A stretch of DNA of 64,000 nt from an uncultured Eubacterium sp. (GCA_900551945.1 URYE01000001.1:62001-126000), one strand, 5' to 3'; numbered from the stretch's first letter, positions 36,132 through 45,884 are shown. The notes: generated by a model from the sequence alone, not told the origin. Numbers and translations: made by a program.

Positions 36132-36986
36132 TTAATCAATCGCATGTAAATTCTTAAGTGAAATATCCATAATAGGAGCTGAATGTGTTAATGCGCCACT
36201 TGAGATATAGTCAACACCTATACTTGTAAGACGTTTTATATTTTCAAGTGTAACATTTCCTGAACACTCAGTCTTAGCACGACCGTCAATAATCTTAATT
36301 GCTTCTGTCATCATATCAGTTGACATATTGTCAAGCATAATAATATCTGCGCCAGCTTCAACGGCTTCACGAACTTGGTCAAGGTTTTCAACTTCAACTT
36401 CAATCTTTCTTACAAATGGAGCATATTCCTTTGCCATTTTAACAGCATTAGTAACACTTCCGGCTGCACCAATGTGATTATCCTTTAATAATACACCATC
36501 AGAAAGATTGTAACGGTGATTATGACCACCACCTGCTTTAACTGCATATTTTTCAAAAATACGCATATTAGGAGTAGTCTTTCTAGTATCAAGAAGTTTT
36601 GTGTTAGTTCCTTCTAACAATTGTGCTACATTGTGAGTATAAGTTGCAATTCCACTCATACGTTGTAAATAGTTAAGAGCAGTACGTTCACCTGATAATA
36701 ATACTCGTATATCACCTCGAACAACAGCCATAAGTTGACCGTTGCTTACTTTGTCAGAGTCTTTGCAATACATTTCAAATTCTGTGTTTTCATCTAATAA
36801 TTCAAATACTCGTTTGAAAACATCAAGACCAGCGATAATACCGTCTTGTTTACATATAAGTGATACTTCACCTTTTTGATAATGTGGCATAACAGCATTA
36901 GTTGTTACGTCTTCACTAGAAATATCTTCGGCAAGTGCCATTTGTATAAGTTTATCAGCATTTAACTTCATTGTTATGTTGTTCAT
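36132..36986 (-). CDS. nadC: Nicotinate-nucleotide pyrophosphorylase (quinolinate phosphoribosyltransferase)
   Basis: It converts quinolinate and PRPP to nicotinate mononucleotide. The 284 residues carry GERTALNYLQRMSGIAT (about 95), TRKTTPNMR (about 136), KAGGGHNHRYNLSDGVLLKDNH (about 150) and the C-terminal DYISSGALTHS, all family hallmarks. It is last in nadA-nadB-nadC and its start overlaps the end of nadB by 32 bases (or 17 if the internal ATG at 36971 is used). Confidence 0.96.
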   Translation of the reverse strand: MNNITMKLNADKLIQMALAEDISSEDVTTNAVMPHYQKGEVSLICKQDGIIAGLDVFKRVFELLDENTEFEMYCKDSDKVSNGQLMAVVRGDIRVLLSGERTALNYLQRMSGIATYTHNVAQLLEGTNTKLLDTRKTTPNMRIFEKYAVKAGGGHNHRYNLSDGVLLKDNHIGAAGSVTNAVKMAKEYAPFVRKIEVEVENLDQVREAVEAGADIIMLDNMSTDMMTEAIKIIDGRAKTECSGNVTLENIKRLTSIGVDYISSGALTHSAPIMDISLKNLHAID

Positions 36987-38331
36987 GTTCTTTTTTCATC
37001 CTTTCGATTTCGTCTAAAACGATTTTTTTATAGTAAGCTGTGAGCTTGTCATAGTCTTTGTAAATGTCAAAATTCATATTCTTAATAATAGAAACAGCCA
37101 TATCATGTGAAGTAGGTTGTGTATTTACTTCTTGACTATTCATATTTTTTATTATATCTTTTGCGGCACGTTTTGCAAATACAAGGCTTTCAAGTAAAGA
37201 ATTACTTGCAAGACGATTTTTGCCATGAACGCCATTACAACTTGTTTCACCGGCAGCATATAATCTATTCATGCTTGTCTTGCTGTAACGATTAACGTCA
37301 ACACCACCCATAAAGTAATGTTGCGCAGGCACAACTGGAATAGGTTCTTTTGTAGCATCATAACCTTCTTCAAGGCAACGCTCGTATATATTAGGAAAAT
37401 GGTGTAATATATCTTCTTTAGGAATTGGAGCAAGAGAAAGCCATACACAAGGCTTGTCATCTTTTTCCATCTGTTCTTTAATAGCATTTGCAACAACATC
37501 TCGAGGAAGTAATTCGTCAACAAATCTTTCGCCTGCATTGTTAAGAAGAAGTGCGCCCTCACCACGAACGGACTCTGAGATTAAAAATCTTCTGCCAGCA
37601 GTTTTAGAATAGAGTGTTGTTGGATGTATTTGTATATAGTCTGGGTTTTGAAGCTTAATGTCATGCTTTAAAGAAATGGCAAGTGCATCACCAGTTAGAT
37701 GACTAAAGTTAGTTGAATTGTCAAAAAGACCACCAATTCCACCACAAGCCCATATTGTATAATCTCCGGTTATAGTAATAAGCTGGTTAGGTTCTTTGTT
37801 AGAACGGCATATAATACCATAACATGAGTTGTCTTTTTCAATTATATCAAGCATTGTCATTTCTTCAATAAGAGTGACATTTTCTAATTTTTTTACTTGC
37901 TCAAGCAAATGACTTGTTATTTCTTTTCCAGTGATATCTTCGTGGAAAAGTATTCTAGGAGTAGAGTGTGCGCCTTCTCTTGTAAATGCTAAAGAACCGT
38001 CGTCATTTCTTTTAAAGTCAACTCCAAAATATATTAAATCGTTAATTACATCTTGTGAAGAACGTATCATAATGTCGACAGAGTCTTTGTTATTTTCATA
38101 GTGACCTGCACGCATTGTATCTTCAAAATAACTGTCGTAATCGTTATCATTTTTTAATACGCATATTCCGCCTTGAGCAAGAAATGAGTCACTACTTTCA
38201 AGGTCCGACTTAGTTATCATAACTATTTTTTTATCACGAGGCAGGTTAAGTGCAGCATAAAGACCAGATACACCAGTACCTACAATAATAACATCTGCTT
38301 GTATATTTAATTTGATATTATAATTAGCCAT
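36955..38331 (-). CDS. nadB: L-aspartate oxidase
   Basis: This FAD enzyme oxidises aspartate to iminoaspartate, the substrate for NadA. Of 458 residues, the dinucleotide-binding motif is VIVGTGVSGLYAAL (about 14-27); SDSFLAQGGICV, TREGAHSTPRILFHED and HGKNRLASNSLLESLVFAKRAA are typical. It is shorter than E. coli NadB (540) because the C-terminal helical domain is reduced, as usual in clostridia. AGGAG precedes the ATG. It lies 104 bases downstream of nadA. Confidence 0.95.
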   Translation of the reverse strand: MANYNIKLNIQADVIIVGTGVSGLYAALNLPRDKKIVMITKSDLESSDSFLAQGGICVLKNDNDYDSYFEDTMRAGHYENNKDSVDIMIRSSQDVINDLIYFGVDFKRNDDGSLAFTREGAHSTPRILFHEDITGKEITSHLLEQVKKLENVTLIEEMTMLDIIEKDNSCYGIICRSNKEPNQLITITGDYTIWACGGIGGLFDNSTNFSHLTGDALAISLKHDIKLQNPDYIQIHPTTLYSKTAGRRFLISESVRGEGALLLNNAGERFVDELLPRDVVANAIKEQMEKDDKPCVWLSLAPIPKEDILHHFPNIYERCLEEGYDATKEPIPVVPAQHYFMGGVDVNRYSKTSMNRLYAAGETSCNGVHGKNRLASNSLLESLVFAKRAAKDIIKNMNSQEVNTQPTSHDMAVSIIKNMNFDIYKDYDKLTAYYKKIVLDEIERMKKEHEQHNNEVKC

Positions 38332-38435
38332 AATTCTCCTCCGTTCTGCTATATATGTTTACAACACAAATAGTAGGCAAATCAGATATTTTTAATCTAT
38401 TTTGTTACTTGTTTATTTGATTTAATAACGTGAAA

Positions 38436-39356
38436 CTATTTTGCAAGCTCTAACATTCTTGTAAGTGGTATACTAGCCTTTTGCCTTACTTCGTCAGATA
38501 CTTCCACGACATTATCTTCATTTATAAGTACATCTCTTACTTTTTCAAGAGTGACTTTTTTCATATTAGGACAGAATTGGCGGATACCTACAGAGTAGAA
38601 TTTTTTGTTAGGATTTTTCATTGTAAGCTCATGTAAAACGCCCATTTCTGTACATATGATAAATTCAGAAGCGTCACTATTTGTAGCAAAGTCGATAATT
38701 CCGGAAGTGCTTCCTATATAATCAGCAAGTTCAAGTACGTCCATTGTACATTCTGGGTGAACAAGAACTAATGCGTTAGGTTTTGCATTTTTGGCTTTTA
38801 AGACGTTTTCTTTAGTAATGCTTTTATGAACGTGGCAGAAGCCATCGTTGAATATAAAGTTCTTTTCTGGCACGAGTGAAGCTATGTATCTGCCTAGATT
38901 TTCGTCTGGTATAAAGAAAATGTTTTTATTAGGAAGTGCTTTAACAATTTTTAACGCATTAGATGAAGTTACGCACACATCTGAATGAATTTTTAATTCG
39001 GCAGTTGAGTTGATGTAGCACACTACTGCAAGGTCATCGTATTCGCTTCTTAACTTTTCAATGTAGTCGATATCTGCCATGTGTGCCATAGGACAGTTTG
39101 CAAGATTATCTGGCATAAGTACGAGTTTATCTGGATTAAGAATTTTGGCACTTTCACCCATAAAGGAAACGCCACAAAATACGATTACTTGTTCTGAAAC
39201 TTCTGTTGCTTTTTTGCTAAGGTAGTAGGAGTCGCCAATGTAATCAGCTATATCTTGTACTTCATCATTTACATAATAATGTGCTAGTATAACTGCATTT
39301 TTTTCTTTTTTTAAACGTTTTATCTCATCAATTACAGATTGCATAAATTCCTCCAT
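38436..39356 (-). CDS. nadA: Quinolinate synthase A
   Basis: It condenses iminoaspartate with dihydroxyacetone phosphate to quinolinate using a [4Fe-4S] cluster. The 306 residues carry ILAHYYVNDEVQDIADYIGDS, GVSFMGESAKIL, VTSSNALKI and HPECTMDVLELADYIGST. The three cluster Cys are in VVCYINS (or the nearby FCGVSF), HPECTM and RQFCPNMKKV. It is first in the nad operon, behind a promoter with a palindromic operator at 39531. GGAGG precedes the ATG. Confidence 0.96.
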   Translation of the reverse strand: MEEFMQSVIDEIKRLKKEKNAVILAHYYVNDEVQDIADYIGDSYYLSKKATEVSEQVIVFCGVSFMGESAKILNPDKLVLMPDNLANCPMAHMADIDYIEKLRSEYDDLAVVCYINSTAELKIHSDVCVTSSNALKIVKALPNKNIFFIPDENLGRYIASLVPEKNFIFNDGFCHVHKSITKENVLKAKNAKPNALVLVHPECTMDVLELADYIGSTSGIIDFATNSDASEFIICTEMGVLHELTMKNPNKKFYSVGIRQFCPNMKKVTLEKVRDVLINEDNVVEVSDEVRQKASIPLTRMLELAK

Positions 39357-39515
39357 TTGTGTAATGTCAATATTATGTAGAAATTAATAAATAAAATATT
39401 TTTTATAAATTTAAGTTTAAGTATATATTAGTTATTTTGTTATGATTGGTTTGTAAAATAAACGGGGATTTACTTATATTTTACATAAACTAACATTAAA
39501 TTCATTTTTCGTTGT

Positions 39516-39556
39516 ATTATAACACTTGTGTTTACATCTGACAAGACAGAAGTAAA
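39516..39556 (-). promoter_or_regulatory. nadABC promoter with overlapping palindromic operator
   Basis: On the minus strand, TTGTCA (39544-39539) and TATAAT (39521-39516) are separated by exactly 17 bases. A palindrome, TTTACATCTG-ACAAGA-CAGAAGTAAA (39531-39556), covers the -35 box, with one mismatch between its 10-base arms. This is the layout of a repressor site; a NiaR-type niacin-responsive repressor is the likely candidate from known Firmicute nad control, but no regulator gene is in the window. The leader to nadA is about 150 bases. Confidence 0.7.
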
Positions 39557-39608
39557 GATTTGTGTAAAATTTGTGGTTTGTGAGAGTGGTGTGTTGTTTG
39601 GTTGTGGG

Positions 39609-39759
39609 GATAGCAGTAAGTATATAAACACACACACCAGTAAAAGTACAATAAACTATATTTGTATGCCATTATCGAACAGGGGTGTTCGCTATTGTCA
39701 TACAAATATAGCCTATTGTTCTTTTAATGGTGCATTTAGTTTATATACTTACTGCTATC
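39609..39759 (+). repeat. Family E palindromic element, copy E5
   Basis: Outer arms GATAGCAGTAAGTATATAAA and TTTATATACTTACTGCTATC pair without mismatch. The fixed blocks ACACCAGTAAAAGTAC and TGTTCTTTTAATGGTGC, the ACTATATTTGTATG / CATACAAATATAG stem and apical CGAACA-GGGG-TGTTCG are present. It lies in the 557-bp space between the divergent nadA and XRE promoters, where a transcription terminator is not expected. Confidence 0.85.
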
Positions 39760-39833
39760 TTACAAAACTTTCGTTTACCTCCTAAAGTGAAGCCACAACT
39801 TTGTAGGGGGAATGGGAGTGTTAATGGGAAATC

Positions 39834-39884
39834 ACGCATTGCGTTCTAGTGGGTTTTGTGGTATGATATTTAAAACGCATTGCG
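39834..39884 (+). promoter_or_regulatory. XRE-recQ promoter with two ACGCATTGCG operators
   Basis: ACGCATTGCGT (39834-39844) is an 11-base palindrome that overlaps the -35 box TTGCGT (39839-39844). The -10 TATGAT is at 39862-39867 with a 17-base spacer. The second copy, ACGCATTGCG (39875-39884), sits at the predicted transcription start. Two identical sites straddling the promoter suggest autorepression by the XRE protein encoded next. Confidence 0.7.
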
Positions 39885-39913
39885 AGATTAACATTTTAAA
39901 GTGAGGAATTATA

Positions 39914-40120
39914 ATGGATACGGCATCAAGTATTAAAAAGATAAGATTAGAGGCTGGACTTAGCCGAAAGGAATTTTCTGAGCATACAGGTATTCCAGTA
40001 AGAACACTTGAAGATTGGGAGGCTGGAAGACGTAACCCACCTAATTATATACCCAAACTTATTGCATATCAGTTCAAGTATGAGAAAATGATAAGAGAAC
40101 AGGAGAACAAGGGTGAATAA
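39914..40120 (+). CDS. XRE-family helix-turn-helix regulator
   Basis: The 68-residue protein is almost only a Cro/C1-type HTH (about 4-55: IKKIRLEAGLSRKEFSEHTG, then VRTLEDWEAGRRNPP). Such short XRE proteins usually bind palindromic operators as dimers. GTGAGG precedes the ATG. The gene overlaps recQ by eight bases, so the two are translated together, and the promoter carries paired ACGCATTGCG sites. Confidence 0.88.
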   Translation: MDTASSIKKIRLEAGLSRKEFSEHTGIPVRTLEDWEAGRRNPPNYIPKLIAYQFKYEKMIREQENKGE

Positions 40121-41975
40121 GCTAGAAGTATTAAAAAAAGTATTTGGTTACGATAGCTTTAGAGATGGTCAGGAGCAGATTGTTGACAGTATATTAAGGG
40201 GACAAGATGTGTTGGGTATTATGCCAACGGGAGCAGGTAAGTCTATATGTTATCAACTTCCTGCTCTTATGATGAGTGGGATAACAATAGTAGTATCACC
40301 ACTTATTTCTCTTATGATAGACCAGGTAAAAGCTCTTAATGAAGCGGGTGTTCATGCAGCTTACATTAATAGTGCACTTACGGAAACTCAAGTAACGAAG
40401 GCATTGTACAATGCTATGATGGGTAGATATAAGATTGTATATGTAGCACCAGAAAGATTAGAAACTAATAGATTTTTGGAATTTGCTATGAATTCGGATA
40501 TATCAATGATTACAATTGATGAAGCTCATTGTATATCACAGTGGGGGCAGGATTTTAGACCAAGTTATCTAAAGATAGTCAATCTTATAAAACGTTTTCC
40601 TAAAAGACCAGTTGTAAGTGCATTTACAGCGACAGCAACAATGCAGGTTAAAGAAGATATTATGTGTATCTTAGGGCTTAATAATCCTAAGGTTATGGTT
40701 ACGGGCTTTGATAGGAAGAATTTATATTTTGAAGTAAGAAAAAGTAAACATAAAGATGCAGATATTCTTGATTATGTGCAAAGTCACAGTAATGACAGTG
40801 GAATAATATACTGTGCTACAAGGAAAAATGTGGATAATGTGTATATTATGCTTCTTAATAGTGGAATTAGTGCAACTAGATACCATGCAGGTTTATCTAA
40901 TGAAGTAAGAAAGAAAAATCAAGAAGATTTTATTTACGATAGAAAGCCGGTTATTGTTGCGACTAATGCGTTTGGTATGGGGATTGATAAGTCAAATGTA
41001 AGATATGTGCTTCACTATAATATGCCACAGTGTATTGAAAATTATTATCAGGAAGCAGGGCGAGCAGGCAGAGATGGAGAAAGTGCAGAGTGTATTTTAT
41101 TTTATTCGCCACAAGATGTTATGATAAGTGAATTTCTTATTGAAAATAAGGGTGAGAATACGGAATTTACAGAAGATGAGCTTATGCTTATTAAGGAAAA
41201 TGATATTAAAAGGCTTGCAAAAATGCGTTTTTACTGTACAACAAAGGATTGTTTAAGAGAGTATATGCTTAATTACTTTGGTGAGTATACAATCAAACAT
41301 GAATGTGGAAACTGCTCTAATTGTAATACGGTATATGAAGAAAAAGATGTTACAGATATTTGCATTGATATAATTAAGTGTATTAAAGAGGGGAATCAAC
41401 GTTATGGAATGAATGTAATTATAGGTACACTTCGTGGAAGTAATACCGCAAGATTGCGTTCGTATAGAGTTGATAAGTTAGAAAGTTATGGTACTAGAAA
41501 AAATGTAAGTGAAGCTATGTTAAAAAGTATTGTTGAAGAACTTTTATTGCAGGACTATCTTATTGAAACTAATGATGTATATAGAATACTTAAACTTACA
41601 TCAGAGTGTGACGGTATATTAGATGGAAGTACAAGGATAATATGTAAGTGGTCACCAAGTAAGGAAAAGACATCAGAAACACAAATTAAGCCGAAAAAGG
41701 ATAGAAGGTCAGATATTCTTAATTCAAAGGGACTTGCATTATTTGATGAGCTTCGTGCTTTAAGAATGGATATTGCAAGACAAGAAAATATGCCGCCATA
41801 TATTATTTTCTCAGATAAGACACTTGTTGATATGTGTATTAAGTTGCCATTTACAAAGGAAGAAATGTTATTGGTAAATGGTGTTGGTGAAAACAAGTAT
41901 CAAAGATATGGAGAACAATTTATCCAAAAAATTGTAGATTGTACAGATGCAGTTAAGGATAAGTATTATTTTTAA
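40113..41975 (+). CDS. recQ: ATP-dependent DNA helicase RecQ
   Basis: This 3'-5' superfamily 2 helicase acts in recombination and replication repair. Of 620 residues, Walker A is MPTGAGKSICYQLP (about 35-48), the DEAH box is DEAHCISQWGQDFRPSY (about 135) and motif VI is QEAGRAGRDG. The RecQ zinc domain has Cys in TKDCLREY and HECGNCSNC (about 377-408), followed by a winged helix and a C-terminal HRDC-like domain (about 540-610). The translationally coupled regulator upstream is unusual for recQ. Confidence 0.95.
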   Translation: MNKLEVLKKVFGYDSFRDGQEQIVDSILRGQDVLGIMPTGAGKSICYQLPALMMSGITIVVSPLISLMIDQVKALNEAGVHAAYINSALTETQVTKALYNAMMGRYKIVYVAPERLETNRFLEFAMNSDISMITIDEAHCISQWGQDFRPSYLKIVNLIKRFPKRPVVSAFTATATMQVKEDIMCILGLNNPKVMVTGFDRKNLYFEVRKSKHKDADILDYVQSHSNDSGIIYCATRKNVDNVYIMLLNSGISATRYHAGLSNEVRKKNQEDFIYDRKPVIVATNAFGMGIDKSNVRYVLHYNMPQCIENYYQEAGRAGRDGESAECILFYSPQDVMISEFLIENKGENTEFTEDELMLIKENDIKRLAKMRFYCTTKDCLREYMLNYFGEYTIKHECGNCSNCNTVYEEKDVTDICIDIIKCIKEGNQRYGMNVIIGTLRGSNTARLRSYRVDKLESYGTRKNVSEAMLKSIVEELLLQDYLIETNDVYRILKLTSECDGILDGSTRIICKWSPSKEKTSETQIKPKKDRRSDILNSKGLALFDELRALRMDIARQENMPPYIIFSDKTLVDMCIKLPFTKEEMLLVNGVGENKYQRYGEQFIQKIVDCTDAVKDKYYF

Positions 41976-41992
41976 TAGACAGGGGATAATTA

Positions 41993-43480
41993 ATGAAGGC
42001 ATTAATAAAAAAATATAAAAATATGTCTATAAGGTTAAGATTTATGATACTTGCAGGAATATTAACTATACTTGCAGGTGGAAGTGTTATAGGTGTATTA
42101 ATAAAGAATAGTCGTACGGCGTGGAAAAGTGCAGATTATTTAGAACATTTTTCACAGATAAGTCAGATATATGAGCTTAATGCCCAAAATACTGAAGCAT
42201 TAAAAGAACTTAAAAAGTCAGACGATGAACAGGAAACTATACTGGCAGGGCAGATAACTAGTAATATTAATAGGATGCTTGATTTGTTAAATGAGGTTGA
42301 TGAAGAAGCTTTATCTTCTGATGAACATATGAGAGTTAATACTGTAAAGTATCTTACACAATATTTTAGTAATAATTATAGTAGATATCTTGAGGAGGAA
42401 TATGATAATGATTTGTATTCAGACTGCTTGTATACAATAGATAGAATTAATTCTTTTGTACAAGAAATTCTTCGTATAAGTGTGGAGTCTAACAAAGAAT
42501 ATATAGATAGGGTTCAAAAAGATAATACAAATTTATGGATTACAAGTGTGTTTATTACAATTATGGTTGTTGTAGTAAGTGGTTCAATTAATATATTATT
42601 TAGTAAGTATATTGCTAAGATTATTGAGAGTACTGCTAAAATGACAAAAGAGATTGCAAATGGTCAAAGAACGGCAATATATGAGATTAAAGACGAGCCA
42701 CCAGAAGTAAAAGATATGCTTGAAAGCTTCAATGAACTTTTGGTACAACTTCAAGAAAAAAATGATATGAAGCTTAAGATAGCACAAGATGAGCTTGAAC
42801 AGATAAGAATGCAGGAGCTTCTAAAAGAAGCCAAACTTCAAGGCTTGCAAATGCAGATTACGCCACATTTCCTTTTTAATACGTTAAATGTTATTTCTAA
42901 GATGGCATTTCTTGAAAATGATGACAAGGTGTATCACCTTATAATTGCATTGTCTAAGTTTTTAAGACATAGTTTAAAAAATAGGCAAAGTTGTGTGCCA
43001 ATACAAGAAGAAGTTGATATGATTGGTCAGTATCTTTATATATTGCAGGCTAGAATGGGAAATAGATTACACTACACTATTGATAATCAACTTGAAAAAG
43101 ACACAACTCAAGAGCTTCCGTTATTTACACTACAGCCTATAGTAGAAAATGCTTTTAAACATGGAGTTGAGCCTTGTATTGATGGTGGGAATATAATTAT
43201 AAGAATAAGACAGTATCAAGAAGAATTAATTCTTACAGTTGTAGATAATGGCGTAGGTATGGATAAAGAACAGCTTGAGAAAATGAGATTAAAGACTAAG
43301 ATAGAAGAAGTACGTTTTAATTATGAAGAACACATTGGAATTGAAAATGTATGCAGTCGTCTTAATATGTTGTATGAAGACAGAGTTCATATATTTATAA
43401 GTTCAAGACAAGGCAAAGGAACTATTTTTACAATAAGAATTAAAAATGCTAATATTCACCCAGCACTTGAAAATTCTTAA
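41993..43480 (+). CDS. Sensor histidine kinase, YesM/LytS type
   Basis: The 495-residue membrane kinase has two TM segments (about 19-40 and 180-203) flanking an extracellular sensor of about 140 residues, with a HAMP-like linker after the second. The His_kinase domain has phosphoacceptor His in QITPHFLFNTLN (about residue 292), and the ATPase domain has VENAFKHGVEP and VVDNGVGM. It is followed after 77 bases by its AraC-type response regulator. The signal is unknown; many relatives sense carbohydrates or envelope stress. Confidence 0.92.
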   Translation: MKALIKKYKNMSIRLRFMILAGILTILAGGSVIGVLIKNSRTAWKSADYLEHFSQISQIYELNAQNTEALKELKKSDDEQETILAGQITSNINRMLDLLNEVDEEALSSDEHMRVNTVKYLTQYFSNNYSRYLEEEYDNDLYSDCLYTIDRINSFVQEILRISVESNKEYIDRVQKDNTNLWITSVFITIMVVVVSGSINILFSKYIAKIIESTAKMTKEIANGQRTAIYEIKDEPPEVKDMLESFNELLVQLQEKNDMKLKIAQDELEQIRMQELLKEAKLQGLQMQITPHFLFNTLNVISKMAFLENDDKVYHLIIALSKFLRHSLKNRQSCVPIQEEVDMIGQYLYILQARMGNRLHYTIDNQLEKDTTQELPLFTLQPIVENAFKHGVEPCIDGGNIIIRIRQYQEELILTVVDNGVGMDKEQLEKMRLKTKIEEVRFNYEEHIGIENVCSRLNMLYEDRVHIFISSRQGKGTIFTIRIKNANIHPALENS

Positions 43481-43557
43481 GCTTAGATACATAAGAATAT
43501 GATTTATGTATGAGTAGTAGAGTGGTTAATTCTACTATAAATGAAAGGATTTTACTT

Positions 43558-45105
43558 ATGAAATATAAATTATTATTAGCAGAAGATGAACAGATTGAAC
43601 GTCTTGCAATGAAGAAGATGATAAATATGCAGTATCAAGATATATATGAAATCTTTGAAGCTGAAAATGGAATAGAAGCAGTTGATATAGCATTAAAAGA
43701 ACAGCCAGACATGATATTTATGGATATTAAAATGCCAGGAATGACAGGGCTTGAGGCAGCAGCTAAGATTAGAGAGAGTAATAAGTCAGTAAAGATAATA
43801 TTTGTGACAGCATTTGACACTTTTGAATATGCAAAAGGTGCAATTTCTGTTAAGGCGGAAGAAATGCTTCTAAAGCCTGTCGATATGGATGAATTTATAT
43901 CACAGATGAATGATTGGACAGAGCAGTTAGAACAAGAAAGAAATGAAAAAGATACACTAGAAAATATTAATCCATTAAAAAGACAATATGAGATTGAATT
44001 TGTAGAAACGGTACAAAAGTTTAGTTGTCAAAAAGAAGATATTGAATATTATCTTAATGCTTTAGATATTGAATTTAAAGGCGTGGTGGTGGCACAAGTA
44101 GATTTTACAACAGCACCAGATTATAAGAAAGCAGGTAATGCAAAACGTGATGTGATTATAAAGGATTTTATTGATAGACTCAATGTGATATCACAAGGGT
44201 GCAATTATAGAATTGTTACAGGTAGAGCAGAAAGTTGTATTAAAGTGTTATTTTTTGTGAATAATAATGATAATGAAAAAAATAATACTTTATATAAAGA
44301 TAATATAATAAATGATATAAAATCTTTTCTTGATAAAACATCACAATATTTAGGTTTAAGAGTGGATATAAGGATTAGTGATTTTATTGAAACAGAGCTT
44401 AAGATACCGACAGGAGTATATCAAGCAAGTATGCATGGAGATACTGAACGTAATAATCTTGTATTATATCCATTTGAATTAGAAAAAGAACTTATAGATA
44501 ATATTGCACAAGGTTTATTTGATAAGTCGGATAGTATTATTTTAAGAATTTCAAAGGAACTTAAAAAGAATTTTACAGGAGATGGATATAGGCATATGGT
44601 GCTTGAGCTTTATAGTGTAGTAAAAAGAGCTATAATTCAGATATCTCCAGATGCACTTATGAATTATGCTGATAAGTTGTCAGATGAAATTGACGATGAA
44701 AAGAGTTTTTGTGAGTTTTTTACACAACTTTTTGAATATGCAAAAGATTATACACAACAACATTCTGATAGGAATAAGCTATTAATACAAAAGGTTAAGG
44801 CGTATGTTGAAGAACATTACGCAGAAGAACTTACACTGGATGATATGGCGGATATGATAGGGTATAGCACATATTATTTTATGAAGCTTATTAAAGAATA
44901 TATGGGAATGAGCTTTGGTGATTTTCTTACATCAGTAAGAATGAACAATGCTAAGAAATTACTTGTATCAACTAACATGTCAATTAGTGAGGTGGGATAT
45001 TCAGTAGGTTATAATGATGCTAATTATTTTGCACGAGTATTTAAAAGACAAGAAAAGGTTACGCCTAGTGAGTATAAAAGACAATATAATAGGAATGGAG
45101 AGTAA
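43558..45105 (+). CDS. Response regulator with AraC-type DNA-binding domain, YesN type
   Basis: The 515 residues comprise a receiver domain (about 1-120, with AEDEQIERL, phosphoacceptor Asp in DMIFMDIKMPG and Lys in LLKPVD), a long middle region, and a C-terminal AraC HTH pair (about 415-510: YAEELTLDDMADMIGYSTYYF and ISEVGYSVGYNDANYFARVFK). I chose ATG 43558 behind AAAGGA; an earlier in-frame ATG has no binding site. It is the partner of the upstream kinase and probably controls nearby or sugar-uptake genes. Confidence 0.93.
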   Translation: MKYKLLLAEDEQIERLAMKKMINMQYQDIYEIFEAENGIEAVDIALKEQPDMIFMDIKMPGMTGLEAAAKIRESNKSVKIIFVTAFDTFEYAKGAISVKAEEMLLKPVDMDEFISQMNDWTEQLEQERNEKDTLENINPLKRQYEIEFVETVQKFSCQKEDIEYYLNALDIEFKGVVVAQVDFTTAPDYKKAGNAKRDVIIKDFIDRLNVISQGCNYRIVTGRAESCIKVLFFVNNNDNEKNNTLYKDNIINDIKSFLDKTSQYLGLRVDIRISDFIETELKIPTGVYQASMHGDTERNNLVLYPFELEKELIDNIAQGLFDKSDSIILRISKELKKNFTGDGYRHMVLELYSVVKRAIIQISPDALMNYADKLSDEIDDEKSFCEFFTQLFEYAKDYTQQHSDRNKLLIQKVKAYVEEHYAEELTLDDMADMIGYSTYYFMKLIKEYMGMSFGDFLTSVRMNNAKKLLVSTNMSISEVGYSVGYNDANYFARVFKRQEKVTPSEYKRQYNRNGE

Positions 45106-45107
45106 AT

Positions 45108-45884
45108 ATGAACTTTTTTTTGAAAATTGTTTTTTTATTTTTTATAGGTTGTGAATTAGGCTGGGGACTTGAAGTATTATTTAGACGTTTTATTTCAAAG
45201 AATAATCCAGAAAGAAGATGGATTAACCCAGGATTTCTTATTGGACCATACTTGCCGCTTTATGGAACAGGGCTTGTTGCATTGTATTTAATGGCGAGTG
45301 TTGACAGTTCTTTTATTAAAAATATTTATTTGCAAAAGGCGTTTGTATTTTTAAGTATGGCTGTTATGATGACACTTATTGAGTATATAACTGGTCTTAT
45401 ATTTATAAGGCATTTAAAGGTAAAGCTTTGGGATTACACAGATGAGTGGGGCAACATAAAAGGTATTATATGTCCTAAGTTTTCATTAGCATGGGCACTT
45501 ATTGGCGGTGTTTACTATTTTTTTGTACACCCATATATACTTGAAGCATTAACTTGGCTTTCTAATAATTTGGCATTTTCATTTGTAATTGGCATGTTTT
45601 TTGGTATATTTATAATTGACCTCGGCTACTCATTTCGAGTGGTTGATAAAATTAAAAAATATGCCAAAGAAAATGACATTGTTGTTCGCTATGATGAATT
45701 TAAAGCAGATATTGCACAGGCTCTTAAACGAGATAAGCAAAGAAGCAAATTTATGTTTATTTTTGGAACAGTTCAACCGCTTACAGAACAGTTAAAGGCA
45801 TATAAAGAAAAGCTTGAGAAACTTGAAAAACTTAAAAATGTTAAAGGCGTAGCAGAAAAGATTAAGACTAACAAAAATAAATAA
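45108..45884 (+). CDS. CmpB-family (DUF1113) putative ABC transporter permease
   Basis: The 258-residue membrane protein has about six hydrophobic segments in the first 180 residues (GCELGWGLEVLFRRF, PGFLIGPYLPLYGTG, ITGLIFIRHLKVKLWDYTDEWGNIKG) and a charged helical tail. The family is annotated as putative ABC transporter type IV. No ATPase or binding protein is adjacent. It begins two bases after the response regulator stop, so it belongs to the same transcript and may be part of that signalling system's output. Confidence 0.72.
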   Translation: MNFFLKIVFLFFIGCELGWGLEVLFRRFISKNNPERRWINPGFLIGPYLPLYGTGLVALYLMASVDSSFIKNIYLQKAFVFLSMAVMMTLIEYITGLIFIRHLKVKLWDYTDEWGNIKGIICPKFSLAWALIGGVYYFFVHPYILEALTWLSNNLAFSFVIGMFFGIFIIDLGYSFRVVDKIKKYAKENDIVVRYDEFKADIAQALKRDKQRSKFMFIFGTVQPLTEQLKAYKEKLEKLEKLKNVKGVAEKIKTNKNK

